From the NCBI GenBank assembly GCA_024220505.1, contig JAKZZE010000036.1, forward strand, positions 186,001 to 250,000: a stretch of 64,000 nt of DNA, in the 5' to 3' direction. Below, piece after piece: positions 1-11,846 of this stretch. Below the pieces are notes generated by a model. That model had not been told where the DNA came from, did not search any database, and worked only from the letters and a program-made list of their open reading frames with translations. Within the stretch, counting starts at the first letter, position 1. Each line of letters opens with the position of its first letter. This stretch comes from Rhizopus arrhizus. Taxonomy: Eukaryota > Mucoromycota > Mucoromycetes > Mucorales > Rhizopodaceae. The translations under genes were made by a program, and so were the position numbers.

Positions 1-1740
1 AATAATTAATGAACACAGACATTTCAACCTAATATATTTAAAAAATAGCTGTAGACATCTTGATGTCATAGACATTTTGAAGCTACGTAAAATATTGTTC
101 ATGCACAAAGCTGGAATTTGTGCAGCTGCCCATCTAAATGCCACTAACAACTATTGGGTCAATAATAAATTTATTACAAAGAAATTAGACAGGATACAGA
201 GAGACTAAAAAAAAAATAGAAAGGACAGGACGACACTTGGAAAGGATAGAATGTAAAGATCCTTTCGTTACTTACGGTCAGCTAAGGTTGCAGCGAGTAG
301 AATGGGGTTGATCGTTCTTAGATCAACAATCATCGGTTATTTGAAGATTTTGGATCGTTCTTTACGGTCTATTAGCCTGTTCGTATCGAATGACACGGCA
401 AATGCGCTTCACATGGGTTTAAAAACACGTCGGTTGGACGAATGAGAATTGAAAATGCTTTGTCAGATCCGATGAGTCACAGTTTATCATTGAGGGCAGC
501 AATAGAGGCATCAGGATGACTTGAAAGGTTGAAGGGAGATATGAAAAAATATCACATTATATCAATGACTGTGAGGAAAGGAAAATGCGATGATTTGGAA
601 GTGCTTTTGGGAGAGAAGCTTTAGACTATTAATCTTTATAAATAGCGCAGTAAACCAAGACGAACGTGCCAATATTTTGGTTTAGAATGTTCACCTCGGG
701 TTCATTGAACAATTCATGATAGGTATAACTCTCTTATTTTTAAAAATAAGCATATTAAATTCTACCTCTTTCGATTATTAAGTACCTTTCTTTCATTCTC
801 ATTCAGTAATTACATATTGAGCTTAAAGTGTATTTTTATACAAGGAATTGGATTCAAAAACGATGAAACATTTTGATATAGACTATATAGTGGAAGGCTG
901 CAAAGATTCACTTTACAAGGTATACCTACAGCAGCAATATACTGCTTGAGATCTTTATATATTCTTGAAAAAGTGGTTGAATATAACACTTCAGACATTA
1001 AGATAATACACCAGTAGTTAGAAGTTGAATTCAAGTCAAAAACTAAAATTCAGTTGAATTAAGCAATTGTGCAGATATGTAAGCCAGCATTACTGATGTA
1101 AGATAACAAGCTCATATGAACAACCAAAATGATGTATCATACAATAAATAGTAATAACTAGAATAATGTGTGATAGTTACAAAATAAATTGTTTATTGAT
1201 TTTCTTGCTGCTTCACAAATATACTATTTTATTGTATTTTACGTATGAGATACATTTAGAGATAAATAAAATAATAAAAATAAAAAAAGTATGCAACCAA
1301 ACTGCTGGTTAGTAACAGAAGGGCTATCAATAAGGTTTTATCTCTAGGGTAATATTTAAAGAAAATTACTATTTTTGTTAAATCCTTTCATTTTTGCCCT
1401 TGATCCTAAAGGGGTGCTAGCTTCTTAATGCTTTTCCCTTTGATCTGCTCTAGGCGAAATGCTGTTTATAAAACATCATGCTTCCTATACTGTCTTGTAA
1501 AATATAGATTAATAAAGTAATTGTTTAATCACATACGTCGTACAGCTGTAGATTTAACTTGGTAACCATTTCCCAAATCAAGTATTAATACGAATTTTTT
1601 GTTTTTTTTGTGGCTACCAAAAATTGGTGCGCACTCAAAGAATACGTTACAAAGAACCAATTGGCATGAATTTTTTCTTTTTTTCTTTTTTTGTTTTATT
1701 TAAAACTTGATTCATGAAACTAGCTTCTTTTTGAAAAGCA
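1..1740. other. Intergenic, no gene seen
   Basis: AT-rich sequence with no open frame that shows coding character or a recognisable motif. The last 150 bases, with T-rich runs at 1595-1611 and 1674-1692, lie directly upstream of the deubiquitinase start and probably hold its promoter. Nothing else can be supported. Confidence 0.6.
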
Positions 1741-4700
1741 ATGTCTGCTTCATATAATGTAGAATATAACTCTCAAATACAAAACCCACAACAGTTTGCC
1801 TCTTCTGTTGCTGAATTAAAACGTCGTGCCTTTGTTGATAGATCACAGATTGAGAATTACGACATTAAAAACTGGATTGGTTCTGTTGTACAGCTTTATG
1901 AACAGGTATAAGCCAAACAAAAAAACTTTCTTTAAACACTTGTTAAATAATTGGTTAGGGTGATGCAGCATTACTTAATAACGATTTAGAAAATGCGTAT
2001 GTAGCTTACATGAAGGGGTCGACGATTATGATTGAAATTATAAAATTTCATTCAAATTATTTAAAGATTAGAATGGACTCTATCCATATTCAGCTAAGAA
2101 AGGTAAAGAAAAGTTTCTTTTTTTTGTTTTCAGTATACAAGAACTAAACTACGAATAGCGAACTGATGAAGAAATATTGATTTTACTTAAAGACCTTGCA
2201 ATGAAGATTGATGCCTGGCACAATTATCAGCAACAATTACAACAGATGTCAACTTATTGCTACAATAATTATACACCATATCCAGTATACAGTTACCATG
2301 ATCCATATTCGGTCAATGCTCAAGATTCATCATCTACTATTATTAGACAAAACATATCATCATCACAATCTCCCTTACGTCAGGCGATGCCAAGCTCACA
2401 ACCGCTGTCGGTGTCCGCATCATCACACGATCCCTCAGCCAAGTTAAATGTATCCAACAATGTAATTGACCTTCCCTTGTGGACACATCATACTTTCCCT
2501 AAAAGCATAGCTATCGAACCCCTTGATCTTGCTTCTAGAATTCAGTCACAACAAAATCCACCCAGTATTTTACTTGTAGATGTAAGGAGTCGAGAAAGAT
2601 TTTCAAGTGGATGTATACAACACAAATGGATTATACAAATTGAACCCTCTGTCCTTCATATAAAGTAAGGCATAAAAAGAAAAGAGGAGAGGAAAAGAGT
2701 TTTTAATCAAGTTTTACATTAGTACTTCAGTTCGTCATGTCGAGGAGAGTTTATTAAAGAATCCAAATATAGAACAAAGATTGTTTGCTCAAAGACATAG
2801 ATTTGACTTGATTGTTTACTATGATCAAATGTCTAGGGATGTTGACGCAACCAACATACCAATGTATACTATAAAAAGGATTTTAGAATCACATCAGTTA
2901 AGAAGACCACCAATGATGCTAGTTGGAGGATTTGATGCGTGGCAAGCTTTTATCGGAGAAAGGGGTGTTTATAAATTTCCTGCAGTGAATAACAAGGAGA
3001 AGAAAAACTGGTTCAAAAGTAATGCAAGTACATCCAGTGTGAGTACAAATGAAAGTAGCAGTAATAGTGTATACGATTATGTACGTAGAAAATATTTAGC
3101 AAAGTAAAAATATCTTGTTGATTTGCATATAGTTTACAGGCAAAAATGAATCTCAACAGAAATTATATTTACCGATTTCTAAACCACAACCATTACCAAC
3201 TGCCCCAAGAAGAGAATCAACTACGACAAGATACTCAGAATTGATGGTAAATGGACCTACCATACCATTCAAAAACCAGGTAGAACCATCACAAAATCAT
3301 GTCACTGAGTTACGCCCTGCTCCTCCAGCCCAAGCCAAGCTTCAAAGACGAAGAACATTTATTGATAATCCATTTAATGGCTTTACAACCACAACCAGTA
3401 AATTGTACGACGTGCCACCTGTGCCGACAACAAACGTAGCATCCACAAGCAGTAAAGCGGCGCCTCTTCCTTCCACAAAAGAATCATCTGGTAGTAGACC
3501 TTTTACTTTGGGGGAATTTCATCATACATCCACAAGCAACATCCATCAAACTCCTTCAAGCGTATTTTCACAGCAAGGAGCACTTATTGTTGTAGGTACA
3601 ACTGGGTTAAAAAACCTTGGAAATACGTGCTATATGAACTCCATCATACAGTGTTTAAGTGGTACCTTACCTTTTGCAAGATACTTTATATGTAAGTCTC
3701 TTTGTCTCTATCCAATTCATTTTTAACCTATTGTTTTTTATAAGCTGGTGTATTTAGACAACATGTCAATCGAACAAACAAGTTAGGAACAGGAGGGATA
3801 TTAACAGAGAAGTTTGCAGATCTACTAAGGGCAATATGGAACGAAAATTACAACTTTGTATCCCCCATGTCATTTAGAGTAAGAAAGATTTCATTAAATA
3901 GGCTTTAAATTTAATATGGCTTTTATAGGAAGCCATCATTAGGTTCGCTCCTCGTTTTTCCGGAACCGATCAACATGATTCTCAAGAGTTCCTGACCTTT
4001 TTACTAGACGGAATACATGAAGATGTTAACTTGGCATCACATAACCACAGTGGACATCTTCCTACAATGACAAAGCAAGAGGAACTCGAGTTTGAAAAAC
4101 TACCCGACTGGCAAGCGAGTGCGTTGGCTTGGGAAAGGTATCTGTCGAGGAATACGAGCATTGTGGTCAGCCTTTTCCAAGGACAATACAGAAGTCGACT
4201 GACTTGTTCATCATGTAAACATACCTCGACGACTTATACTCCCTTCATGTCACTTTCGCTCCCCATACCCGCCAAGAGTCGGCTCAAGATTTCGAATGTG
4301 ACTTTATACCAATGCTTGGATTATTTTGTAAAGGAAGAAGTGCTTGAAAAGGATGATGCCTGGATGTGCCCAAAATGTGGTAAAAAGCGAAAGGCAACCA
4401 AGCAACTCATGATATCAAGGTTACCAGATGTACTCTTGATTCATCTTAAGCGATTTTCAGCAGATGGTTTATTTAAAAATAAGCTGGATGTGATGGTGAA
4501 ATATCCAATCAAGTATGTAGATCCAGTCTAAGAGAAAAAAAAAATATATTGATTGAATTGAAATAGAGGATTGGACTTGTACAATTATGTTTCAAGGTTT
4601 ATTCCTCCTCGACCATCATCCTCTTCTACTTCTTCGGCGCAAGACCGAACTTTGTCAACATATGATCTCTATGCTGTATCGGTGAGTAAAAAGAAAGGGG

Positions 4701-5036
4701 AAATAAATTAAAGATATTAAACTTTCTTTTTGTTATATTCATTTTAGAATCACTATGGATCCCTTTCTGGTGGACACTGTAAGATATCTGTATTTTATTA
4801 TTGATATTATTCTAATGTATATACATAGATACTGCTTATGTGAAAGATGGACATAGAAATATTTGGCACTATTTTGATGATAGCAAATTCTCTACATGTG
4901 ATGAAAGCAAAGTAGTTGTAAAGTATTCAATAAGTATATTAAACTTTATTTACTCATTTATCCTTTTTTTTTTTTTTTTTTCTTATAGACAAAAGCAGCT
5001 TATAATTTATTTTATGTTAGATCAAAAGTAAAATAA
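1741..5036 (+). CDS. Ubiquitin-specific protease with rhodanese domain (Doa4/Ubp4/USP8-like)
   Basis: Cysteine deubiquitinase (peptidase C19) that removes ubiquitin from substrates; the yeast relatives Doa4/Ubp5 act at endosomes. Proposed exons: 1741-1905, 1959-2102, 2159-2664, 2723-3080, 3133-3691, 3745-3878, 3929-4512, 4567-4681, 4748-4778, 4829-4917, 4989-5036, giving about 910 residues. Domains in order: N-terminal helical segment, low-complexity Ser/Gln region, rhodanese-like domain ([15 protein letters not shown], near 2570-3080), Pro/Ser linker, then the USP core. The Cys box is [13 protein letters not shown] (near 3604-3645). The zinc pairs CSSC and CPKC lie near 4210 and 4370. The His box GGHYTAYVKDG spans the 4778/4829 splice, and the gene ends [13 protein letters not shown]. 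Catalytic Cys and His are intact. Microexon 4748-4778 (31 nt) is needed to keep the His box in frame. Family assignment is firm; the closest orthologue is inferred. Confidence 0.9.
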
Positions 5037-5475
5037 TTTAAATATAATTTTAATTGTAAATATTATATATAAAAGCAATCAAGTCTTCTATGTTTTATTT
5101 TATTGTATTTTTTTTTTTTTTTTATATTTCTAAAACACAACAAATATATATAAAGAATGAAAGAGAAAGTTATAATGAGCATATGCACACAGAGAGATCA
5201 TATTAAAAAAAAATCGTATATTTGTGAAAATATACAAGGAGCCAACGACAATAATAATAATAATGGTGGTGGTGGTGGATAGTAATGCTGTAAGAAATGT
5301 AAAAATGCAGTAAATGGCATAGAAAAGGGGAAGGGGGGAGAGTGGAAAAGTTGGTGTAATTAGGGGGAGACTATAAAATAGATTAAAAATGAAATTAAAT
5401 TTAAAATGCAGAATGATTGTGTGTAGAATTAAAAAAAGAGGAGGGTTTAATGACAGGTTCGGCGGAGGATAAAAC
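5037..5475. other. Convergent 3' intergenic region
   Basis: Separates two genes transcribed toward each other. It contains T runs near 5107-5123 and a short (ATA/GGT) triplet-repeat stretch near 5250-5280. No gene is seen. It probably holds both 3' UTRs. Confidence 0.6.
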
Positions 5476-6345
5476 TTATAACATAGGAGCTGGTGAAGAT
5501 GAGGAAGACAATATTAAATCGAGGCAGGAGTCATAGTAGCCACCTTCAATTGAAATAGGGGAGCCAGTGGATAGCTTGGGTGTCATTTGTTGTGAGATGG
5601 GTGAATAATTTAGCGTTTGAAAAAAGTCAGCGGTGTTCCACTGAGGATAATCGTTATAGGAGTTTCTTGTATAAGCAGGATACATGTCCTCTGTTGTTGT
5701 CATCCGTCTACTGGCTTGATTGTATTCGGGGGAGGGGAAGATCAAGTACTCGGTTTTACAAGGTTTTGGACCAAGAGAAGGGCAAGACCTTCTTCTCCAT
5801 TCATCTGAAGTACGAGAGTCTACAGGAGCAAGAGGATGCAGAGTGAACCATTCGTCCGATTTCTTTTCATCTGAATAATAATAATCTTCTTTATTATCTT
5901 TAGAGGCATCGAGCATACAAGAGGCAGCAGCGACTGTGGCAACTGATCTCGCGTTCATCTTGTCTGATTTCTTTTCTTCTATCTTTTGAGTAGATTTACG
6001 TCGTAACAACTTTGCCTTGGCTCTTCGGTTCTGAAACCAGATCTGTACACCACGAGGAGTCATATCCAGTTGTTGAGCAAGGATACGGCGAACGGTAGCA
6101 TTAGGCTTTGGGTTCTCTGAAAAGGATTTCTCGAGAATTTTGAGTTGAGCACGAGAAGTGCGACGTCGATGCTTGATCTCGAATGGGTTATAAAAGGTAG
6201 GGCGGAAATCAAGATTATCGACAGGCATGTTGTTATATCCCAACATGTAATTCTCTTGATTAATCATGTTGTTGCTGCTATAACATTCATTCGGTAAGAT
6301 CGTGAAAGACTGTTCAAACGGTTGCATTAACATATCGGGAGTCAT
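5476..6345 (-). CDS. Homeodomain transcription factor
   Basis: Single-exon ORF of 289 residues encoding a nuclear DNA-binding protein. The homeodomain lies at about residues 58-118, running from HRRRTSRAQLKILEKSFSE to the recognition helix GVQIWFQNRRAKAK. The diagnostic W, F, N and R of helix 3 are present. The flanks are low-complexity and rich in Ser, Tyr and Met. A basic, Lys-rich stretch follows the homeodomain and may be a nuclear localisation signal. It resembles the fungal typical (non-TALE) homeodomain regulators; the target genes cannot be read from sequence. The start was chosen because the frame opens at this ATG just beyond a T-rich leader. Confidence 0.9.
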   Translation of the reverse strand: MTPDMLMQPFEQSFTILPNECYSSNNMINQENYMLGYNNMPVDNLDFRPTFYNPFEIKHRRRTSRAQLKILEKSFSENPKPNATVRRILAQQLDMTPRGVQIWFQNRRAKAKLLRRKSTQKIEEKKSDKMNARSVATVAAASCMLDASKDNKEDYYYSDEKKSDEWFTLHPLAPVDSRTSDEWRRRSCPSLGPKPCKTEYLIFPSPEYNQASRRMTTTEDMYPAYTRNSYNDYPQWNTADFFQTLNYSPISQQMTPKLSTGSPISIEGGYYDSCLDLILSSSSSPAPML

Positions 6346-7143
6346 TGATTGAAAAATAAGAAGGTTTAATGTGTTTTAATAAGAAAGAAAGAATTGTGGA
6401 GTCAAAAGTTATTTTATTTTATATTTATATATAGTTTGAAATGAACTACTGTTCCGAACAATGGAGAAAGAAAAAGAGCAAGTAACAAGGGGAAGAGGGG
6501 AGAGAAGAAAGATGAGTTCATTAGAAGAAGGGGAAAAGAAAACTAGGTAAAAAATGTAGAAAGTTTTTCTTCAAAAAGATACAAGATTCAAGTAAGGCAA
6601 CAAAACATAAATTATAAGCGAAGGGGAAAGTGACATGAAAGAGAGAAAGGAGGGGGTTGGTTTAAATTCCAAAAAGAAAGGAGAAAAATCTTCTAGGCGG
6701 GACAAAGCAGCACATGAGAAAATGTCAGGTTATGAACTTCTGGTTTTTCTATTTAGTGTGTCCTATTGTTTCAGTCTAATAAGGGTGATACTTCAAAGCA
6801 AACAATGTAATTCCTTTACCCCATATGATGCATCATATTAATAGATATAGGAGGCTGTACCATCACTGCTTTTTTTCTATTTTATTTTATTTGGTAAAAG
6901 TGAAAACTGTAATATTGTGGGTTAAGACAATATCATCTCGTATTATTCTTATTATTATTTAATTTTTTCCTATAAATCTTACTTCAATTGATGATAAGAA
7001 TGATGTTAATTACTCATAGATGTTTAAGAGAAATGTAAAGATAAACAATGATAGTAGGAAGGAGATCCTAATCTGAGTGATGGAGGAAGCAAATACTGAG
7101 GTAAGGAGTCACACCAAATAACCCACACACATTGGTATGCTTA

Positions 7144-7193
<50 letters not shown>

Positions 7194-7397
7194 CTAACCT
7201 GGGAATTCAAGAAGAAAAAGGAGTTTTATTTATGAAGTGATCGAAAAAGATGCTGCTCAATTCTAAATGATCGCACATCATCCACTATTATTCTTTTTAA
7301 TTGAAACAAAAAGGATGAAAACAAAAAAAAAAACAAAAAAAGCTTTTATAGAGAACAGTTGCTTTCCTGTTATTAATTCATTGAGTAAATTGCTTAA

Positions 7398-7428
<31 letters not shown>

Positions 7429-8955
7429 GTTAAATGCAAGGATATCTTAGTAATTCTTTATTTTAATATAATAGCAAGTCTATTTTATTTATAAAAGCCC
7501 GCTTAAGGCGGTAGAATTCAATACTTTCAATCCTGGGTAAAATAAGAAAAAAGAGGAGAAAAAAGGAGTGGAGTGCATAAGGAGTTTAATAAAGAATGGA
7601 GGGAGAATCGAGTCATTTTTCGTACGATTCGGTAGCTCATATTGACACAAGTACGTTTATTGTTTTTTAGTAAATCTACTTCTTTCAACAATTTCAGATC
7701 GGTTTTGTACCTCTTTGTCCGATTTTCCCTATTTGATCCCTTGTTTATCCATTTTATTGCATTTATCATCCCTAAACTCAAACATACATTTCTTGGTAAA
7801 TTAAAAAGTATGCAAAAGCACGAGCGTTTGCACCTTGCAGTAGTACTGGCTTGTATTGGCTTTTTAACAAAATAAAATAAATAAAAAAAAACGTAATAAA
7901 AATAAAGTTGCATTCATTAGAAAAAGATTACTACTTTTAATTGTTAGTTTAAGCTTTCATGCGTTAGAAACATTTGTCTTTCGCATGTCTTAAAACATGT
8001 GTAAATTTAATATAATTCTTTGACTTTCCATCATCGTCATTTTATGTCATACAGGAGAACGATTACTAAGTTGTAGTGCACATTTTTTTTATAAACCGAG
8101 TATTCTAGAGCGCTTAAATTTTTTTCGCGTAAAAAAAATAATTACAAAAGGGCGTTTTGATCAAACTTTAATAAAGAATTATGAAGCTTTTCTTCCGTTT
8201 AATAAGAATCGATTGTTCCTGTTATATCACTTACTAAATAGCATGCTTTTCATGACGTCTATTTAGCCTCTCCTTTTAAAACTTTGCTTTATATTAGGAT
8301 TATTGTATAGGAGATGAGTGGCTCATATAAGAAAGGCTTATACAAATAATGCGTAAATAGTCAGAATATGTTATCAATAGAGAAGTAGGCTCATTTCTAT
8401 ACTTTTTTAATCACGGAGTTATTTGCCACAGTCTCATGCAAACGATCCTTTTTTCAGAATTCATTTAATTAACCGAGATCGGAAAAAAAAAGGGGGGATA
8501 GGAATATACATCGAATGTTTCTTGCTTACCCAGAAGAAAACTTAAACTATCTGCTTCATTTGGAGCCTATTTGAAAGATGAGCCGATGCTTTGGGCTTTT
8601 CAGGCTGTTTAAAGCTCTTTTATCAGCAAATATTAAAAACCAACCTGTTCCTATAAAATTGTAATTATTTTATATCTCAACCCTTTTATGCAAAAAAATG
8701 TATTGTTTGAAAGGTGTGATACACAAAAATAATAAAAGAAGCCTTACAGGATCAAGTGCTGCTGTGAAAAGTGAATTTCCATAAAAATACAGTCTCCTCT
8801 TTTTTCTTACATATCGCGAATCCCCTTCCCCTTCTCCTTAAGTTGCTTCCTGTCTGTGCACGCTCGGCTCTTGATGAAATAACGGAGTAACAAATTGTGT
8901 TCGCTCTGTAAATTTCTATTGCATTTTCTAAATTTGTCTTTTTTTTTTTTGCGTC
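6346..8955. other. Long intergenic region with poly(T) tracts
   Basis: About 2.6 kb between the start of the homeodomain gene (-) and the start of the ArfGAP gene (+), so it carries two divergent promoters. Long T tracts occur at 7146-7193 and about 7400-7428. ORFs such as 7527-7913 (-) are low-complexity and show no family motif. No gene is supported. Confidence 0.6.
7146..7193 (+). repeat. Poly(T) tract, 48 nt
   Basis: An uninterrupted run of T following a C at 7145. No coding or TSD signature was found next to it, so it is reported as a simple repeat and not as a retroelement tail. It may act as nucleosome-depleted DNA (inference). Confidence 0.9.
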
Positions 8956-10345
8956 ATGAGTTTATCTAAAACTAAAGTAGCAGAAGAATTTAAAGTTTTA
9001 TTACAGAATAGACACAACAAAGTAAAACAAAAAAAAAAGTATGCTATTTTAATAGAAAACTTACTTTTTAATAGAGCTGTTTTGACTGTTACGCAAAAGG
9101 TCCAACCTGGACATCTGTTACATTTGGCATTTTCATTTGTCAAGAATGCGCAGGCACACACCGTAATTTAGGTGTTCATATAAGTTTTGTCAAGTATGTG
9201 TTAAAGAAAGAGAGCTAATGAAAAAGATGATGTTTTAATAAAAGGCTTCATTTAGATCTACATTATTAGACTCTTGGACACAGCAACAAATAGACATCAT
9301 GACAGTAGGAGGAAATGCAAAGGCTCGAGAAGCGTTTGGGGAAGCCTTGTTAAATTTAAAGGACCTCAAAACAAAATACACAAGTAAAACTGCTTTATCT
9401 TATAAAGAAAGGCTCCTAGGAAAAGCAAAAGCAAAAGAGGATATAAATGTAGTAGAAGAAGAAAAGAACAAGAGGGTAGAGGATAATCTTATTGATTTTG
9501 AACAACATTCAATAGACCAACCATCACTCATTGATTTCTTATCAGAATCGCCACTACCAGCACCGTCAGCATCTTCGACAGAAGTTCAGGCTGATTTACT
9601 GGATGATTTATTTAAGCCTGTGAACACAATACCACCAGCACAAATTAAATCAAGTTCTGTTTTTGATGACCTGATGCCTCAACCGACAGCAGATGATCTA
9701 TTCCTGGATCAATTAGAAAAACCAGGTTCAAAAGAAAACAAGAAACGAACATTCAAGCCTAAAAAGGGGCATACATCAAAGTTAGGGGCGCGTAAGGTAC
9801 AAAGCACGGTCTTTCGACAGCAAGAGGAACTGGCGCGACGAGAAGAAAAGATGAGAGAGGAAGGTGCGAATGAAGAGAGTATCGGAAGAAGTAGTCGAAA
9901 TCATCTCTTGATACATAATGATGAACCTATTCCTAAATTACAACCACCAACCTCTTCCAGACTGGTCTATCAACCGGCTGATGAAAAAATAAAGGAAGAG
10001 AAAGAGGTATCAGACAGACTGGGCATCATGTCTTTAAAGAGTACACATCAGAATAAAAAGGAAGATGATGACGACGAAACATTTGCACGCGATAAATTTG
10101 GTAACGCAAAGGCAATCTCTTCCGATCAGTACTTTGGTAGAAATGAGTACGATTCGCATAAAATCTCTGCCAATTCGACAAGATTAGCACAATTTCAAGG
10201 TTCTCAAAGTATATCGTCTGATCAGTTTTTTGGAAGAAAGCCATCTACGAATTCCTCAAGACCTTTTTCAAAAAAGTTGCTGAATGCTGCATCCAAAGGA
10301 GCAACAAAGCTTCAGAATATGCTAGCAGAATTGGAGGTAAGGTAA
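8956..10345 (+). CDS. glo3: ADP-ribosylation factor GTPase-activating protein, Glo3 type
   Basis: ArfGAP that stimulates GTP hydrolysis on Arf1 in COPI-coated vesicle traffic between Golgi and ER. Exons 8956-9021, 9075-9193 and 9256-10345 give 424 residues. The zinc finger is rebuilt across the first junction: [18 protein letters not shown], then [18 protein letters not shown], followed by [16 protein letters not shown] and VGGNAKAR. This keeps the CX2C...CX2C cysteines and the catalytic Arg of HRNLG. The C-terminal half is acidic and low-complexity and ends with two copies of the Glo3 regulatory motif (AISSDQYFG and SISSDQFFG). These motifs separate Glo3/ArfGAP2-3 from Gcs1-type ArfGAPs. The length is close to the family norm. 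Confidence 0.9.
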
Positions 10346-11846
10346 CAAAGATGTTGTTTTATACATAAAATATAATAGCTTAATATTTTTTTTTTTTTTT
10401 TTTTTTACTGTAGTAAAACTTGATCAGTTTTTATTGCAAGTGATGAAAATAAAATGATAATATTCCCTACTTGACTAGATTTTATTTATTAATATCAACA
10501 TTTGCATTATTAAGCGTCTTTTGCTCATTCCACGTTCTGGCAACTCAAGCCTTTGAGAATGAACCTGATGTTGCATAATCACATTTCTTGCTCTTGCAAT
10601 GAATAATATCATACCTTTGCCTTCATATAAGCAGAACATTTCGTATGGATAATCCCACAACTTATATATTCGTTTTCAATCGTATTATTTAGTATAGAGC
10701 TCGCGAATCACTAATTTGCACAATGTCTACTCTTGTAAGAGACTGAACAGGTCTCAATTTAAAATATTAGATGAGATTAGATTGTCTTATTTTTATATTT
10801 AATTCTCTTTATGGAATCCTATTCGCTTTATTCATAGAAATACAAAGAAATTTATTCCATTTTGTTTTCCAAGCACCACAGCTGTCCAAAAGATAGGCAT
10901 TAAAGAGAAAATCAAGGTGATAGCTTGTCATAGACCATATTATATATCTGGGAAATCGTTGTACAAAACGAAAAATTCATAAACCAACTCGTGTTTTGAA
11001 TTTGCTTGGCTTTCTAAAATGATTGTGATGGTTTTCTTAGAACCAAGTAAGCTTTCACAACTTCAACTTCAATCCGTTGTTCTCTGTTTCATTTTAGTTT
11101 ACCTAAGCAGCCAAGCATCGTCTACAGATAGTTGCTACAGCAGTTGGCCCAGATTTCTTTCTTATTTTCGTTGAAGGAGCCGTTCTTTTTGAAAAATCGA
11201 TGAAACTACTTAAACAGCATGATCAATAGCTTCTACTCTGTTTACATAAAATGGTAATACCAAGGACAGAAGATGAATAATAATAATAAAGTGAGAGTGG
11301 ACGAAATTCAAGGAGATTAAGCGTTAACTATGTAACAGTTTCTATATGTATTTTATTCAAATAAAACCTTTGACTATATTATTAAAGTAAGTTTAGTATT
11401 TCTATTGCATATCTTATGTTTCAACTCAAGCAGCTTTTATCAGCTGTATAACCTTATAGAATGATTAATAAAAAAAGTCATCTAAGATGTTCTATATTCT
11501 GTTCAACTACTTTATAAGATCCACATGCCATCAGATCATCAAAAAGGCTAAGATTGTATTCAAAAGTTTGTTTAGTGTTTTATTTATCTGTGTCCTTAGA
11601 ATCACAAGTCAAATAATGGGTTATTGAAGAAAAAAGAGTTCTTATTTCACTTAAAAGAGAAGCGAGGGAATATTCGCTTAATAGGCGTGATCTCCTCTAT
11701 AGAATAGGGAGACTACAGTAGACTCCTGTCTAGAAGTAACACTTTGATGAGTAGATTATAACCTTCTAGTTAAATTTATTGTAAAATAATAATAAAGGGG
11801 AGGGGGAAAAGATATAAGATTAAAAAGAATGATTAATATGTGTGGG
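10346..11846. other. Convergent intergenic region
   Basis: About 1.5 kb between the 3' ends of the ArfGAP and septin genes, with a T run at about 10387-10405. No coding-like frame or RNA gene was recognised on either strand. Confidence 0.55.

Noticed and set aside
7527..7913. 128-codon minus-strand ORF
   Set aside because: Lys/Phe/Ser low-complexity composition typical of AT-rich intergenic DNA; no motif and overlapping frames on the other strand.
10475..10660. 61-codon minus-strand ORF after the ArfGAP gene
   Set aside because: Too short, no motif, lies in a convergent 3' region.
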